Under the pieces are notes generated by a model, which did no database searches, was not told where the DNA came from, and was given only the letters and a program-made list of their open reading frames with translations. From Dehalococcoidales bacterium (GTDB lineage: Bacteria > Chloroflexota > Dehalococcoidia > Dehalococcoidales > UBA2162), in the NCBI GenBank assembly GCA_020343555.1, contig CP070800.1:1536524-1573960 (forward strand): 37,437 nt of DNA. The letters run 5' to 3'. The position numbers were made by a program, and so were the translations under genes. This document shows positions 1 to 8,983 of the stretch, in pieces; the stretch's first letter is position 1; every line of letters begins with the position of its first letter.

Positions 1-1
1 A

Positions 2-700
2 ATGAAGAGGTTCAGAGAATTGATCGGCAATACAACCGAAGAAATGGCCCAAGTAGGATTTCCGGCAATTTCGCACTTTGGGCCTGCCGGCGGCGCTCCA
101 TATGATACCGTCTCTAGCTTCCTGAGAGGATGTTACGGTACGATGACGGACATGTACCGGCAGCCCGAGAACCTGCTAAAACTTTGCGATATGATACAGG
201 CTCAACGGCTTTCTCTGGCACAGCCGGCAGATCCAACGACGCGAGGTAATCCGAAACGACTCGGAATGCCGTTGTGGCGTGGAGACGCATCCTTTATGTC
301 TCAAAAACATTTCGAAAGATTCTACTGGCCGGGATTGAAAAAGCAACTTGTAGAACTAAGCAAGCTGGGATACGTACCGATACCTGTTTTCGAGGATTAT
401 TTCGGTAACAGGCTGGAGTGTCTGCTGGAACTTGAAAAAGCTTCGATCGTTGCCCTCGTTGACTATACCGACGTATTCGAAATATCGAAACTCCTTAAAG
501 GACATTTATGTGTGATGGGTGGAGGACCTCTATCTCATAAAGTATCTTCAATACAGGAAGTGGAAGATTACAACAAGAGATTGATCGATGAGTGCGCGCC
601 GGATGGAGGTTTTATTCTCAGTCTCAGGCTTCCTGTCGGGCAGAAAAAAGAAGATATCCAGGCTATGATCGAGAGACTCAAAGAATATGCCAAATATTAG
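2..700 (+). CDS. Uroporphyrinogen-decarboxylase-like protein (URO-D/MtaA-CmuA superfamily), 5' end outside window
   Basis: The visible 232 residues match the C-terminal two thirds of the URO-D superfamily, whose TIM-barrel members act either in haem synthesis or as corrinoid-dependent methyltransferases (MtaA, CmuA). Supporting segments are the FGPAGGAPYD stretch near residue 26, the region around WRGDASFMS, and the late GGGPLSHKVSS segment followed by a C-terminal helix. Full-length members have about 340-400 residues, so the ATG at base 2 is probably an internal methionine and the gene starts upstream. It is followed after 24 bases by a hydrolase gene, which suggests co-transcription. The degraded active-site pattern and the non-haem neighbours favour a methyltransferase-like or unknown role over haem synthesis, but the substrate cannot be read from this sequence. 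Confidence 0.75.
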   Translation: MKRFRELIGNTTEEMAQVGFPAISHFGPAGGAPYDTVSSFLRGCYGTMTDMYRQPENLLKLCDMIQAQRLSLAQPADPTTRGNPKRLGMPLWRGDASFMSQKHFERFYWPGLKKQLVELSKLGYVPIPVFEDYFGNRLECLLELEKASIVALVDYTDVFEISKLLKGHLCVMGGGPLSHKVSSIQEVEDYNKRLIDECAPDGGFILSLRLPVGQKKEDIQAMIERLKEYAKY

Positions 701-724
701 TATCACGTACACTGAGGTGAATAT

Positions 725-1534
725 ATGGTTGAATACAAAGATGACTTTGTTGAAATAAACGGAGTAAAGCTGCATTATAACAGGGCTGGAAATGGTGATC
801 AGACGCTGGTATTACTTCACGGTGCTTCGGATAACGGGATGTGCTGGAAACCGACGGCTGATCTACTAGCTGAAGAATACGAAGTTATAATGCCGGATGC
901 ACAGGGCCACGGTCTTTCAGACAGACTCGGACCCGAGAGAAAAGTGGGAGACCAGGCACACCAAGCCGCAGGTTTAATAAAGGAACTTGGAATAAATAAT
1001 CCAATCATCATGGGACATTCTATGGGGGGAACTTGCACTACAAATGTCGCTGCTCTCTATCCTGATCTACCGAAGGCGATCATACTGGAAGATCCCGGCT
1101 GGATGACACCCGGAGAAGCGCAGCCGAATCGTAGACCGGGTGCCAGCGAAATGAGGGAAAGAGCTGAACAGTTTAAAACAATGACTGTCGAAGAACTTAT
1201 TGAACAGTGCCATAGAGAGAGTCCATTGTGGTCATATGAAGAACTCGTTCCCTGGGCGGAGTCAAAGAAGAAGTTCGATACTAACCTGTTTTCATCGTTT
1301 AATATCAATGAACTTCCTTGGACGGAAATGGTACCAAAAATACAGTGCCCCGCGTTGCTTTTTACAGCGGAGACCGGGATTGTCAGCGATGATACGGTTG
1401 ATAAAGCGATGGAATTATGGACGGCAGACAAACCGTTGTCACATGTGAAGGTAATGGGTGTCGGACATAATATCCGTCGGGAGAATTTCCCGGAGTTCAT
1501 GGATACAATTCAACAATTTTTAAAGGGGCTGTAA
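725..1534 (+). CDS. Alpha/beta hydrolase fold protein
   Basis: This 269-residue protein has the alpha/beta hydrolase layout: an oxyanion-loop LLHGASDNG segment (30-38), the nucleophile elbow GHSMGG with Ser99, and a late GVGHNI segment giving catalytic His248. The acid is probably Glu216 or Asp222 after strand 7 (LLFTAE). The family hydrolyses esters, lactones, epoxides or C-C bonds, and the substrate here is unknown. The ATG has a GAGGTGA ribosome-binding site five bases upstream. It lies 24 bases after the URO-D-like gene and faces the cupin genes convergently. No signal peptide is seen, so it is expected to be cytoplasmic. Confidence 0.88.
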   Translation: MVEYKDDFVEINGVKLHYNRAGNGDQTLVLLHGASDNGMCWKPTADLLAEEYEVIMPDAQGHGLSDRLGPERKVGDQAHQAAGLIKELGINNPIIMGHSMGGTCTTNVAALYPDLPKAIILEDPGWMTPGEAQPNRRPGASEMRERAEQFKTMTVEELIEQCHRESPLWSYEELVPWAESKKKFDTNLFSSFNINELPWTEMVPKIQCPALLFTAETGIVSDDTVDKAMELWTADKPLSHVKVMGVGHNIRRENFPEFMDTIQQFLKGL

Positions 1535-1546
1535 TATTACAGCCCC
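1525..1546. terminator. Perfect 22-bp palindrome overlapping the hydrolase stop codon, probable bidirectional terminator
   Basis: GGGGCTGTAAT is followed directly by its exact complement ATTACAGCCCC. The hydrolase TAA stop (1532-1534) lies inside the left arm. A pyrimidine-rich TCTTCATTTCT tail follows on the plus strand, and TTTAAAA-type sequence flanks the other side. It sits between convergent genes, so termination in both directions is likely. The U-tract is weak. Confidence 0.6.
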
Positions 1547-1581
1547 TCTTCATTTCTATCCAATTAACGGACACTCGTAGA

Positions 1582-2031
1582 TTAGAGGAATCCCTCGCCT
1601 TTTTTAGTCTGACTCGAGAAGTATTCGGATGCCATAAGCATGTGCCCGAAATAGAAAGGTCTTTTTACTTCCCTCATGTAAATAGGCGCATGATTGATTC
1701 CGGGAGGTATGGTAATGATAGCAGCTGTTGTGATGATATGTTTTTCCCATTCATCGCCAAGAGCTATCTCTGCTACACCACCGAGTTCCGGGTAGTTTTC
1801 CATATCGGTAGGCAGGAAGAATAAAATCTCTCCGCAATTGTGATCGTGGGGAGGATCAGCCAGCATATGCGGAGCTACGATGGCATTGAAGTTAAAGTGA
1901 AAACCAAAATCTCCTATATCTTCGATTAGCTGCTTGTGCATCGTGATAGCTTGTTTATATGTTGGCCTTCGCTGCATGTCACGGGGTTGGATATTTCTTT
2001 TTATATATTTTTCGTATTTCGACTCAGCCAT
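1582..2031 (-). CDS. Small stand-alone cupin protein, metal ligands intact
   Basis: The 149-residue protein begins MAESKYEKYI and holds one cupin barrel. Cupin motif 1 supplies His62, His64 and Glu68 (P-H-D-H-N-C-G-E), and motif 2 supplies His114 (GINHAP), the usual 3-His/1-Glu set for one divalent metal. The start is fixed by an AAGGAG site just upstream. Its N-terminus and barrel resemble those of the proteins at 2101-2499 and 27209-27676, so the three appear to be paralogues. It is the downstream gene of a pair with 2101-2499, separated by about 70 bases. Cupins of this size may be dioxygenases, isomerases or ligand binders, and no function can be assigned. No signal peptide is present. 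Confidence 0.78.
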   Translation of the reverse strand: MAESKYEKYIKRNIQPRDMQRRPTYKQAITMHKQLIEDIGDFGFHFNFNAIVAPHMLADPPHDHNCGEILFFLPTDMENYPELGGVAEIALGDEWEKHIITTAAIITIPPGINHAPIYMREVKRPFYFGHMLMASEYFSSQTKKGEGFL

Positions 2032-2100
2032 TTTATGAAGACTCCTTTTTTGAAATTTACATAAATATTATATAGTCACGTTAGTACACGATTCCCTCTA

Positions 2101-2499
2101 TTATTTCGGTGCCAGGCTGATAGTGCAGAAAATTACCGGTTTATCAACCTTGGTGAAGTTAACCGGCCCGTAAACCATGCCTTTAGGTATACAGATAACC
2201 GAGGGAGTATTGATTGTACTTATTTCGCCTTCTTCACCCATGGATACTTCGACTTCAGCTTCGAATTCATCTGGTTCGGAAGCATCGATACCCTCGAATA
2301 CGAGAAATTCGTCGAAGTCATTGGAAAGGGATTCTTCTATTATCTTTGCCGGCTGAGAAATGTACTTCCAGCTTAGTTTCGGTTCATCTATCACCCAGTC
2401 TTCTGTTTCTAATGTTCTCGTCCTGACTCCAGGTTTGTCAGATGGCAACCTCTCATTCGTTCCTCTTACTATGTATTTACCATATTTTGTTTCTGCCAT
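2101..2499 (-). CDS. Cupin-like paralogue that has lost its metal-binding histidines
   Basis: The 132-residue protein starts MAETKYGKYI, like its neighbour, and keeps the cupin strand pattern: FDEFLVFEG in motif 1, then VICIPKGMVYGPV in motif 2. Against the paralogue at 27209-27676, H-S-H-P-F-D-E-Y has become L58-S-N60-D-F-D-E64-F. The motif-2 histidine has become Tyr110. Only the glutamate survives, so a mononuclear metal site is unlikely. It may be a binding or structural subunit, perhaps partnering the intact copy next door, although that is inference. A GAAGGAGA site precedes the ATG. It is transcribed ahead of the cupin at 1582-2031. Confidence 0.72.
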   Translation of the reverse strand: MAETKYGKYIVRGTNERLPSDKPGVRTRTLETEDWVIDEPKLSWKYISQPAKIIEESLSNDFDEFLVFEGIDASEPDEFEAEVEVSMGEEGEISTINTPSVICIPKGMVYGPVNFTKVDKPVIFCTISLAPK

Positions 2500-2917
2500 A
2501 TCCTGTTTCTCCTTCTCTTGAATAAATATTCAATGAAATATCCGTGCTAATCAAAAATAATTCATAATTAAAGGTTGAAAATAGTTGAAATCCTTTATTA
2601 GTCTGAGACACAAACTACATTATTCGACAGCTTTTTGTCAAGGAAAAGAAGCGTACCACAACTATTGTATGATACATACGTGGCAATATATTTCAATAAC
2701 AGATACAAAAGTATCTCAAAGTTTACTCGGAATGACCCCTTGTGGTCAATCATATCATGTTATTGTAAATATACACACCTGTCTATGTGAGAAAACAGGT
2801 ATCAAATATTTGCTAAAAATCTCTTTATGAATAAATCATAGAAAATATGTATAACAAATCAATACATAATGAAATAGACATAGTGAAAAGCTATATATTA
2901 TCCACAGGTAAGATATC
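2500..2917. other. AT-rich intergenic region between divergent genes
   Basis: This 418-base stretch separates the minus-strand cupins from the plus-strand kinase-pilus cluster and should hold both promoters, although no convincing -35/-10 pair could be fixed. It has small inverted repeats: GTATG-ATA-CATAC at 2667-2679, and ACCTGT/ACAGGT around 2777-2800. Either could be an operator. An 81-codon open frame at 2585-2830 has no ribosome-binding site and no recognisable composition, and is not called as a gene. Confidence 0.5.
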
Positions 2918-4375
2918 ATGAGTGAAGGTATTGATAAACAACAAATTAGAGAATTACTTACTACCATAGCTCGTGTATCACGTGGTGATTATGAGACAAG
3001 AATGGAAACATCCGGAAAACATACCGAGTTCGATTCCGTTTCTGCCGGACTTAACATGATGATAAATGAAATCAGAATAAGGCAGGAAGACCTGGAAGAA
3101 CAGAAAGAAGAAATTAATGCCCTTAATGCAAGCCTGCTAAAGGAAATTCGAGAGCGTACAGAAGTTGAGAGTCTTTACCAAACATTGACTGAGAACTCTA
3201 CAACAGGTATTTATATCGTACAAAAGGGAAAGTTCGTCTTCTTTAACGAAGTGTTCAGAATGAACAGTGGATATTCTGCAGATGAATTACTTGGTACGAA
3301 TTCCCTCGATCTTATTCATCCTGAGGACAGGGAATATGTCAGACAATGTGCGACAGATATGTTAAAGGGAAAAAGAGCACAGCCATACGAGTTCAGATTA
3401 ATAAACAAATCAGGGAACGTATCATGGTCATGGGAGAAAGTGACCAGTATTACATATAACGGTGAAAGAGCTGCGTTGGGCAATTTTGTAGATATTACCG
3501 AGAGAAAAAAGACTGAAGAACAGATACAAAGGACGAATAAGCAACTTGATAAGCAGAATGAGAAATTACTTATTCAGGCAGAGCAGTTAATACAACAGCA
3601 AGAGAAGTTGGTTGAAATAAATCGAGAAATAGAACGTGCCAACCAGATGAAGTCAGAATTTCTGGCAAGCATGTCACATGAACTTCGTACGCCATTGAAT
3701 GCTGTAATAGGATTCTCAGAGTTAATGCTGGACGGCATTACGGGCGATATCAATGATGAACAGAGAGAATGCTTGGATGACATACTCAATAGTGGTCAAC
3801 ATCTCCTTGAGTTAATAAACGAAGTTCTTGATCTGTCCAAGGTGGAAGTCGGTAAGATGGAATTTAGACTGGTTGAAATGGATGTACCAGATGCTATTAA
3901 TGAAGCGGTTCAGACGGTAAAGCCATTACTCGATCAGAAAGAGCTCTCAGTGAATGTCAGCTTGGAAGAAGACCAAAGGCGAATCTATGCAGATCAAAGC
4001 AGGTTGAGACAGGTGTTGCTTAATTTACTCAGTAATGCTACCAAGTTTACACCCCAGAGCGGTAGAATAGATGTTTTTACTGTAACAAAAGACGGAATGT
4101 GCCTTATAGGTGTAAAAGATAATGGAATTGGTATAAAAAAAGAAGATCAAGAAAAAATATTCGAAGTATTTACCCAGGCAGAGACAATCCAGGATGAAAC
4201 TCCTAAGGGAACCGGTTTAGGTCTAACCCTGACAAGGCAGTTTTTGACTGCAATGGGCGGAGAAATCTGGTTGGAAAGCGAATACGGTCAAGGAAGTACA
4301 TTTTACTTTACCATTCCATTTGCGGAATCGACGGATGTTATTTCTGAATCCCTGGTAAAGTCTGAAGCATTATAA
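2918..4375 (+). CDS. Cytoplasmic PAS-domain sensor histidine kinase
   Basis: The 485-residue protein has no membrane segment. In order it shows a HAMP-like helical N-terminus (about 10-60), a coiled coil, a PAS domain (about 85-195, ending V-D-I-T-E-R-K), and a Gln/Glu-rich coiled coil (200-245). A HisKA domain follows with phospho-acceptor His254 (SMSHELRTPLN). The HATPase domain has the N-box around Asn373, the DNGIG box at 401-405 and the GTGLGL box at 431-436. It is expected to sense an internal signal and pass phosphate to the single-domain receiver 25 bases downstream and perhaps to the receiver of the CpaE fusion. As the first gene of the pilus run, it probably controls pilus assembly or positioning. 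The ribosome-binding site is weak (AGGT). Confidence 0.9.
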   Translation: MSEGIDKQQIRELLTTIARVSRGDYETRMETSGKHTEFDSVSAGLNMMINEIRIRQEDLEEQKEEINALNASLLKEIRERTEVESLYQTLTENSTTGIYIVQKGKFVFFNEVFRMNSGYSADELLGTNSLDLIHPEDREYVRQCATDMLKGKRAQPYEFRLINKSGNVSWSWEKVTSITYNGERAALGNFVDITERKKTEEQIQRTNKQLDKQNEKLLIQAEQLIQQQEKLVEINREIERANQMKSEFLASMSHELRTPLNAVIGFSELMLDGITGDINDEQRECLDDILNSGQHLLELINEVLDLSKVEVGKMEFRLVEMDVPDAINEAVQTVKPLLDQKELSVNVSLEEDQRRIYADQSRLRQVLLNLLSNATKFTPQSGRIDVFTVTKDGMCLIGVKDNGIGIKKEDQEKIFEVFTQAETIQDETPKGTGLGLTLTRQFLTAMGGEIWLESEYGQGSTFYFTIPFAESTDVISESLVKSEAL

Positions 4376-4400
4376 CTTGGATACATGTGGAGAAGATGAT

Positions 4401-4769
4401 ATGCCGAAGAAGGTATTGATAGTAGAAGATGATCCTAAAAACATGAAACTGGCTATAATGACATTAAAGCCATGCGGTTATGAGTTGATATGCGCCATCG
4501 ATGGAGAAGAAGCAGTAAATACAACATTCAACGAAAAGCCTGATATTATCCTGATGGATATGCAATTACCAAAAATAAGCGGCATAGACGCAATTAAACA
4601 GATCAGGGAGCATTCTGATTTCATGGAAATACCGATTCTGGCATTGACTGCGTACGCCATGAAAGGTGATGAAGATAAATACATTGAAGCCGGTTGTACA
4701 GCTTATATGTCAAAACCGATAAATACAAGAGAATTGCCTGTTAAAGTTGCAGAATTACTTGGAGAATAA
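4401..4769 (+). CDS. Single-domain CheY/DivK-like response regulator
   Basis: From the ATG at 4401 the protein has 122 residues and is just a receiver domain: acidic pair Asp10-Asp11, phospho-acceptor Asp53 (LMDMQLP), Thr83 and Lys105 (SKP). A TTG at 4377 would add eight residues, but the GGAG site about nine bases before 4401 favours the ATG. There is no output domain, so it must act by binding a partner, as DivK- and CheY-type proteins do. Its position directly after the kinase marks them as a likely cognate pair. Candidate targets are the CpaE-like ATPase or the PilB motor downstream, which is inference from context. Confidence 0.88.
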   Translation: MPKKVLIVEDDPKNMKLAIMTLKPCGYELICAIDGEEAVNTTFNEKPDIILMDMQLPKISGIDAIKQIREHSDFMEIPILALTAYAMKGDEDKYIEAGCTAYMSKPINTRELPVKVAELLGE

Positions 4770-4816
4770 TACTTTCTATAAGAAAATTTGCCTAATATAC
4801 CGTTAGGGAGGTTACA

Positions 4817-5929
4817 GTGCCCAAGATATTGGTTGTTGATGATGATCCTGCAGGTCAGAGATTAATTAAATATATACTTACACCAAAAGGTTATGAGGTT
4901 ATTACCGCATCAAACGGCATTGTAGGGTTACAAATGGCAACTCAAGAATCTCCTGATCTCGTTGTCCTTGATGTTATGCTTCCGGGTCTTGACGGTTTTG
5001 AAGTGTGCAGAAGACTTCGTGAAGGTTCTAATACCGAGAATATTTCTATTATTATGCTTTCTGGAAAAGCCCAGGAAACCGACAGAGATACCGGTCTGAA
5101 AATGGGAGCTGATGCTTATCTCATTAAACCGGTAGTTAGACAAGATCTTATCGATACAGTTCACAGACTTTTAAATGAAAAAACTGAAGTTGTTGAACAG
5201 CGGCAAGGAAAAATCATTGCATTTATGGGAGCAAGAGGGGGTGTAGGAACAAGTACCATTACTACAAATGTTTCGGTAGCATTAGCGGACAAAGGTCATT
5301 CAACACTCCTTGTTGACCTGAGTCCATCATTCAGTATCCTGGCCGATATGATGGGAATAACCGTCAAACAGTCTGCCGCCGAATTATTTAAAGGGACCGG
5401 AGGAGTGATAAGTTCCAGTATTATCAAAGAATTAACGATAAATCATCCGTCAGGTGTTAAGTTACTTTGGGCAGATGTATTCCCTGAAGAGTACGGTAGT
5501 ATAACCAGAGATAATGTCGACACCTTGCTTCAGGAAATAGGCAATTTATCAGACTATGTGATTGTGGATGTACCGGCATCTCCATCCGACCATGCCATTT
5601 CCGCCCTTACAGCTGCAGATGTCGTGATCTTGGTGGCAGGCGCTGCGAAGGACTCACTTGATAGGATAGATACGTCGGCAACGCGATTATCCAGGTTCGG
5701 CGTAAACAGTAAAAACATTAAGTTAGTACTGGTCGATCGATCAGGTAATACGAATAACCGTACTCCATCCTCCGTTAGTGGTCTGCCGGTTCTTGGTTTT
5801 ATCAATTATTGTGATAACGAGTGTACCGAAGCTGAAGCAAAGAACACTCCTGTGATAATCAATGCACCGTTTTCGAAAATAGCAGAAGATATGTATAAAA
5901 TCGCGATAAAGATTTCTATCTTGAATTAG
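4817..5929 (+). CDS. Receiver-CpaE/TadZ-type MinD-family ATPase fusion
   Basis: The 370-residue protein joins a receiver domain (1-120; Asp52 in LDVMLPG, Lys104 in the LIKP loop) to a MinD/ParA-like ATPase (from about 131). The P-loop reads GARGGVGTST (138-147). The canonical deviant Walker A has KGGxGK[ST], so the signature lysine is Arg140 and the second lysine is missing, as is common in CpaE/TadZ proteins that position pilus machinery at poles. VDLSPS follows as the switch-like strand. The GTG start has an AGGGAGG site six bases upstream. It lies between the signalling pair and pilB, so it probably localises or licenses the pilus motor in response to phosphorylation. Confidence 0.88.
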   Translation: MPKILVVDDDPAGQRLIKYILTPKGYEVITASNGIVGLQMATQESPDLVVLDVMLPGLDGFEVCRRLREGSNTENISIIMLSGKAQETDRDTGLKMGADAYLIKPVVRQDLIDTVHRLLNEKTEVVEQRQGKIIAFMGARGGVGTSTITTNVSVALADKGHSTLLVDLSPSFSILADMMGITVKQSAAELFKGTGGVISSSIIKELTINHPSGVKLLWADVFPEEYGSITRDNVDTLLQEIGNLSDYVIVDVPASPSDHAISALTAADVVILVAGAAKDSLDRIDTSATRLSRFGVNSKNIKLVLVDRSGNTNNRTPSSVSGLPVLGFINYCDNECTEAEAKNTPVIINAPFSKIAEDMYKIAIKISILN

Positions 5930-5962
5930 ATTCATCATACACGATTTATAGGGGTGATAATA

Positions 5963-7699
5963 TTGGACAATTACAATGAAAATATAGAAACTGCTTACGA
6001 AGTAGATCATTTACAAAATGACGGTAAGAGCCTTGGTGAACTGCTGATTGAAGCAAACCTGATAACCCAACGCCAACTCGAATCTGCTCTTGATATCCAG
6101 CAAACCCAGGATAGAAAACTTGGAGAGATACTGGTAGAACACAGGTTTATCACTCCTGCCGACCTGACTGCTATGCTCAGTGTTCAGATGAACGTACCAT
6201 TTATTGACCTGAAAAGGCATACTCTTCAACCTCAGATCCTTAGCATGGTATCAGAATGGATGGCAAGAAAGTATAACGCAGTTCCCCTTGATATAGTCGA
6301 TGATTCACTTATTATGGTGATGACGAACCCAGAGGATACTCAGGCAACCAATGATTTGACTACACACACAGGGATGCAGGTTCAACCAGCTATCGGTATA
6401 TCAGGTGATATCCGTGAAGCTATCGATTTAAACTACCAGGCAAAAGGTGAGATAGAACAGGAAATAAAACGACTGGTTCCTTCATACGAGGCTGATAGAA
6501 GCACAGAATCAATCCTTTCTATCGATACTTTAAAAAATACCCCCATAATCCGAACGGTGGAATTATTCATTAATCAGGCGGTAAAAGCTAGGGCTTCCGA
6601 TATTCATTTCGAGCCGCAAAAAGACAGACTAAGGGTCAGGTACAGGATAGACGGTATTCTTCATGAATTCATGTCTCTTCCGATGGATGTCCATCCGGCT
6701 CTTGTTTCAAGGATTAAAATCCTTGGAGGTATGAATATCGCTGAGCAACGCCAACCGCAGGACGGCCAGATCTCTTATACGGTCGATGATAGAGAGATCG
6801 ATATACGAGTAGCGACTATAGATAGCGCATATGGTGAGATGGTTGTTCTTCGTATTCTCGATAAGTCACGTTCCTTACTTGAACTCAGCCAGCTTGGCTT
6901 TCTTGAAGATGATCTTCAGAAATATAAGAAGATGCTCGCAACCCCATATGGACTGATACTATCAGCCGGACCTACCGGTTCGGGTAAGACAACCACCCTT
7001 TACGCATCCATTAACGAACTCGACCGGAAACAGCGAAATATCGTGACGATCGAAGATCCTATTGAATATTACTTTGATAACATAAACCAGATTCAGGTGA
7101 ATCTGAAAGCCAAGATAACATTTGCGAGTGGATTGAGAGCAATGATGCGACTTGATCCTGATATCATTCTCGTTGGTGAAATGAGAGATGAAGATACGGC
7201 AAATACCGGTGTGCAAGCTGCTTTAACAGGACATCTCGTTCTTTCTTCAATACATGTGAATGATGCCGTCAATGCGTTTCCCAGATTGGTTCACCTTGGT
7301 ATAGAACCGTTTTACTCGTCGTCCGCCCTTGTCGGCGTGATTGCCCAGCGTATGGTGCGTCGGGTATGTCCTCACTGTCGGACAACCGCTGATGTTCCAC
7401 CTGCTGAGAACGATGTTTACGAACGGATTACAGGTGAAAGACTGAGCGAATACCAATATGGTACGGGTTGTAATTTTTGCGGAAATACCGGATTTCTTGG
7501 AAGGATAGGAATTTTCGAGATTCTGGAAGTCAGCGAACAAATAAGGCAGATGGTAACAGACGGTGCTTCGACACAAGAGATACGAGTCCAGGCTATTAAC
7601 GAAGGCATGACGCCAATGATTTTAGATGGTATGAAAAAAATAAAAGAAGGTATAACAACACCGGCTGAAGTGATTCGTATAGTAGTATCGGTTAAATAG
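5963..7699 (+). CDS. pilB: Type IV pilus assembly ATPase PilB/GspE
   Basis: This is the hexameric motor ATPase that drives pilin polymerisation at the cytoplasmic face. An N-terminal MshEN-type domain (about 15-150) can bind cyclic-di-GMP in relatives. It is followed by the secretion ATPase core with Walker A GPTGSGKTT (336-344), an Asp box, and Walker B-like RLDPDIILVGE (about 396-406). A zinc module uses Cys469/Cys472 and Cys503/Cys506, typical of PilB/GspE and absent from PilT. The start is taken as TTG at 5963 because GGGGTGAT (5951-5958) is ideally placed for it; a GTG at 5954 would overlap that site. The protein has 578 residues from this start. pilC follows 32 bases later. Confidence 0.93.
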   Translation: MDNYNENIETAYEVDHLQNDGKSLGELLIEANLITQRQLESALDIQQTQDRKLGEILVEHRFITPADLTAMLSVQMNVPFIDLKRHTLQPQILSMVSEWMARKYNAVPLDIVDDSLIMVMTNPEDTQATNDLTTHTGMQVQPAIGISGDIREAIDLNYQAKGEIEQEIKRLVPSYEADRSTESILSIDTLKNTPIIRTVELFINQAVKARASDIHFEPQKDRLRVRYRIDGILHEFMSLPMDVHPALVSRIKILGGMNIAEQRQPQDGQISYTVDDREIDIRVATIDSAYGEMVVLRILDKSRSLLELSQLGFLEDDLQKYKKMLATPYGLILSAGPTGSGKTTTLYASINELDRKQRNIVTIEDPIEYYFDNINQIQVNLKAKITFASGLRAMMRLDPDIILVGEMRDEDTANTGVQAALTGHLVLSSIHVNDAVNAFPRLVHLGIEPFYSSSALVGVIAQRMVRRVCPHCRTTADVPPAENDVYERITGERLSEYQYGTGCNFCGNTGFLGRIGIFEILEVSEQIRQMVTDGASTQEIRVQAINEGMTPMILDGMKKIKEGITTPAEVIRIVVSVK

Positions 7700-7731
7700 A
7701 CCACAGACACTCTATTAATCTTTAGATATTC

Positions 7732-8937
7732 ATGAATTTTAAATACACAGCGTATACACCCCAGCAAAAGATCATTAAAGGTGTGCTCGAGGTTGCAGAT
7801 AAAAAAATTGCGATCGAGTCTCTGGAACGCGCCGGATACAACATATTAAGTCTGAAATCTTACAGGAAGATCAACATAGAAGACGTCTTACCCAGTCTTT
7901 TTTCGGTTAAGAAATCCGATATTGTCCTGTTTTCACGTCAATTAGCGATGCTTCTTGAAAAGGGTATAAAATTTCTGGCAGCGTTGGAATTGTCGAAAGA
8001 CCAGGTTCACAACAGAATCCTGAAAAAACGACTTAAAACTATACTTGAAGACGTTGAAGGAGGGAGTACCTTTTCCGATGCATTGTCTAAACATCCGGAT
8101 GTTTTCCCCGTAACGTATTCTCATATGATAAAGGTCGGGGAAAAAGCAGGGAAACTCGAAGTTGTTCTCAGAGAAGAAGCTGAACACATCGAACAGGAAG
8201 AGTTGATCAGGAAGAAAATCAGGAGTGCCTTTATTTATCCGAGTGTGATCTTTGTTATGGGAATTGGGACGGTTATTATTCTACTAACAACCGTTCTTCC
8301 TTCAATGATGGATTTGTTTTCACAATTTGGTTCAGAACTACCTTTGCCGACACGCATTACAGTTTCTCTGGCTGAGTTTTTTGATAACTATGCCATGTAT
8401 CTCATTTTGGGAATATTGATTTTTACTTTATTGATCATGACGTATTCACGAACTATCTCAGGTAAGTACAATCTGGAGAGAATTTTACTTTGTCTTCCTG
8501 TGGTAGGACGTATCATCTCTCTTCGAAATCTAGAACAATTCAGCCGTATTTCATCAATTCTGTTGAGTGCCGGACTACCTGTACCCGAAGTAATACTGAT
8601 CGCCCGACAGGGTGTACAGAGTGAGACTGTACGGCATGAACTGGCAAAGATACCTGAAAGTCTAATCCAGGGGCAGGGGCTTTCAGGGTCGATGAAAAAG
8701 AGTGCTTTGTTTCCCTCCATGTTGATACAAATGATCACCACCGGAGAGGAGACTAACACCCTTGAATCAAGTTTCGAAGCTCTTGCTGAACACTACGCAT
8801 ATGAATTCAACCAATCGTTGAACACTTTCATCTCGCTTCTCGAACCGGTACTCATACTGGTTATTGGACTCATCATAGGTTTCATTGCTATCTCGGCAAT
8901 GATGCCTATTTATTCTATCTATGATGTTATGGCTTAA
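7732..8937 (+). CDS. pilC: Type IV pilus inner-membrane platform protein PilC/GspF
   Basis: The 401-residue protein has the two repeated GspF domains: the first around 65-180 (FSRQLAMLLEKG, then GxTFSDALSKHP) and the second around 260-385. Three hydrophobic segments at roughly 165-190, 217-236 and 365-392 anchor it in the membrane. It couples the PilB motor to the growing pilus. There is no clear Shine-Dalgarno sequence before the ATG, only the AT-rich TTTAGATATTC, so translation may depend on coupling or be weak. Prepilin genes follow within 50 bases. Length and domain content match the family norm. Confidence 0.93.
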   Translation: MNFKYTAYTPQQKIIKGVLEVADKKIAIESLERAGYNILSLKSYRKINIEDVLPSLFSVKKSDIVLFSRQLAMLLEKGIKFLAALELSKDQVHNRILKKRLKTILEDVEGGSTFSDALSKHPDVFPVTYSHMIKVGEKAGKLEVVLREEAEHIEQEELIRKKIRSAFIYPSVIFVMGIGTVIILLTTVLPSMMDLFSQFGSELPLPTRITVSLAEFFDNYAMYLILGILIFTLLIMTYSRTISGKYNLERILLCLPVVGRIISLRNLEQFSRISSILLSAGLPVPEVILIARQGVQSETVRHELAKIPESLIQGQGLSGSMKKSALFPSMLIQMITTGEETNTLESSFEALAEHYAYEFNQSLNTFISLLEPVLILVIGLIIGFIAISAMMPIYSIYDVMA

Positions 8938-8983
8938 AACACCAGTATTTCTTATACCTTATGAAGGTTAACTGAGAGTAACT

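Noticed and set aside
2667..2679. GTATG-ATA-CATAC palindrome as a defined operator
   Set aside because: It is too short, with no second copy or recognised regulator, so it is noted only within the spacer description.
2585..2830. 81-codon open frame in the AT-rich spacer
   Set aside because: It has no ribosome-binding site and no domain-like composition, and it lies where promoters are expected.
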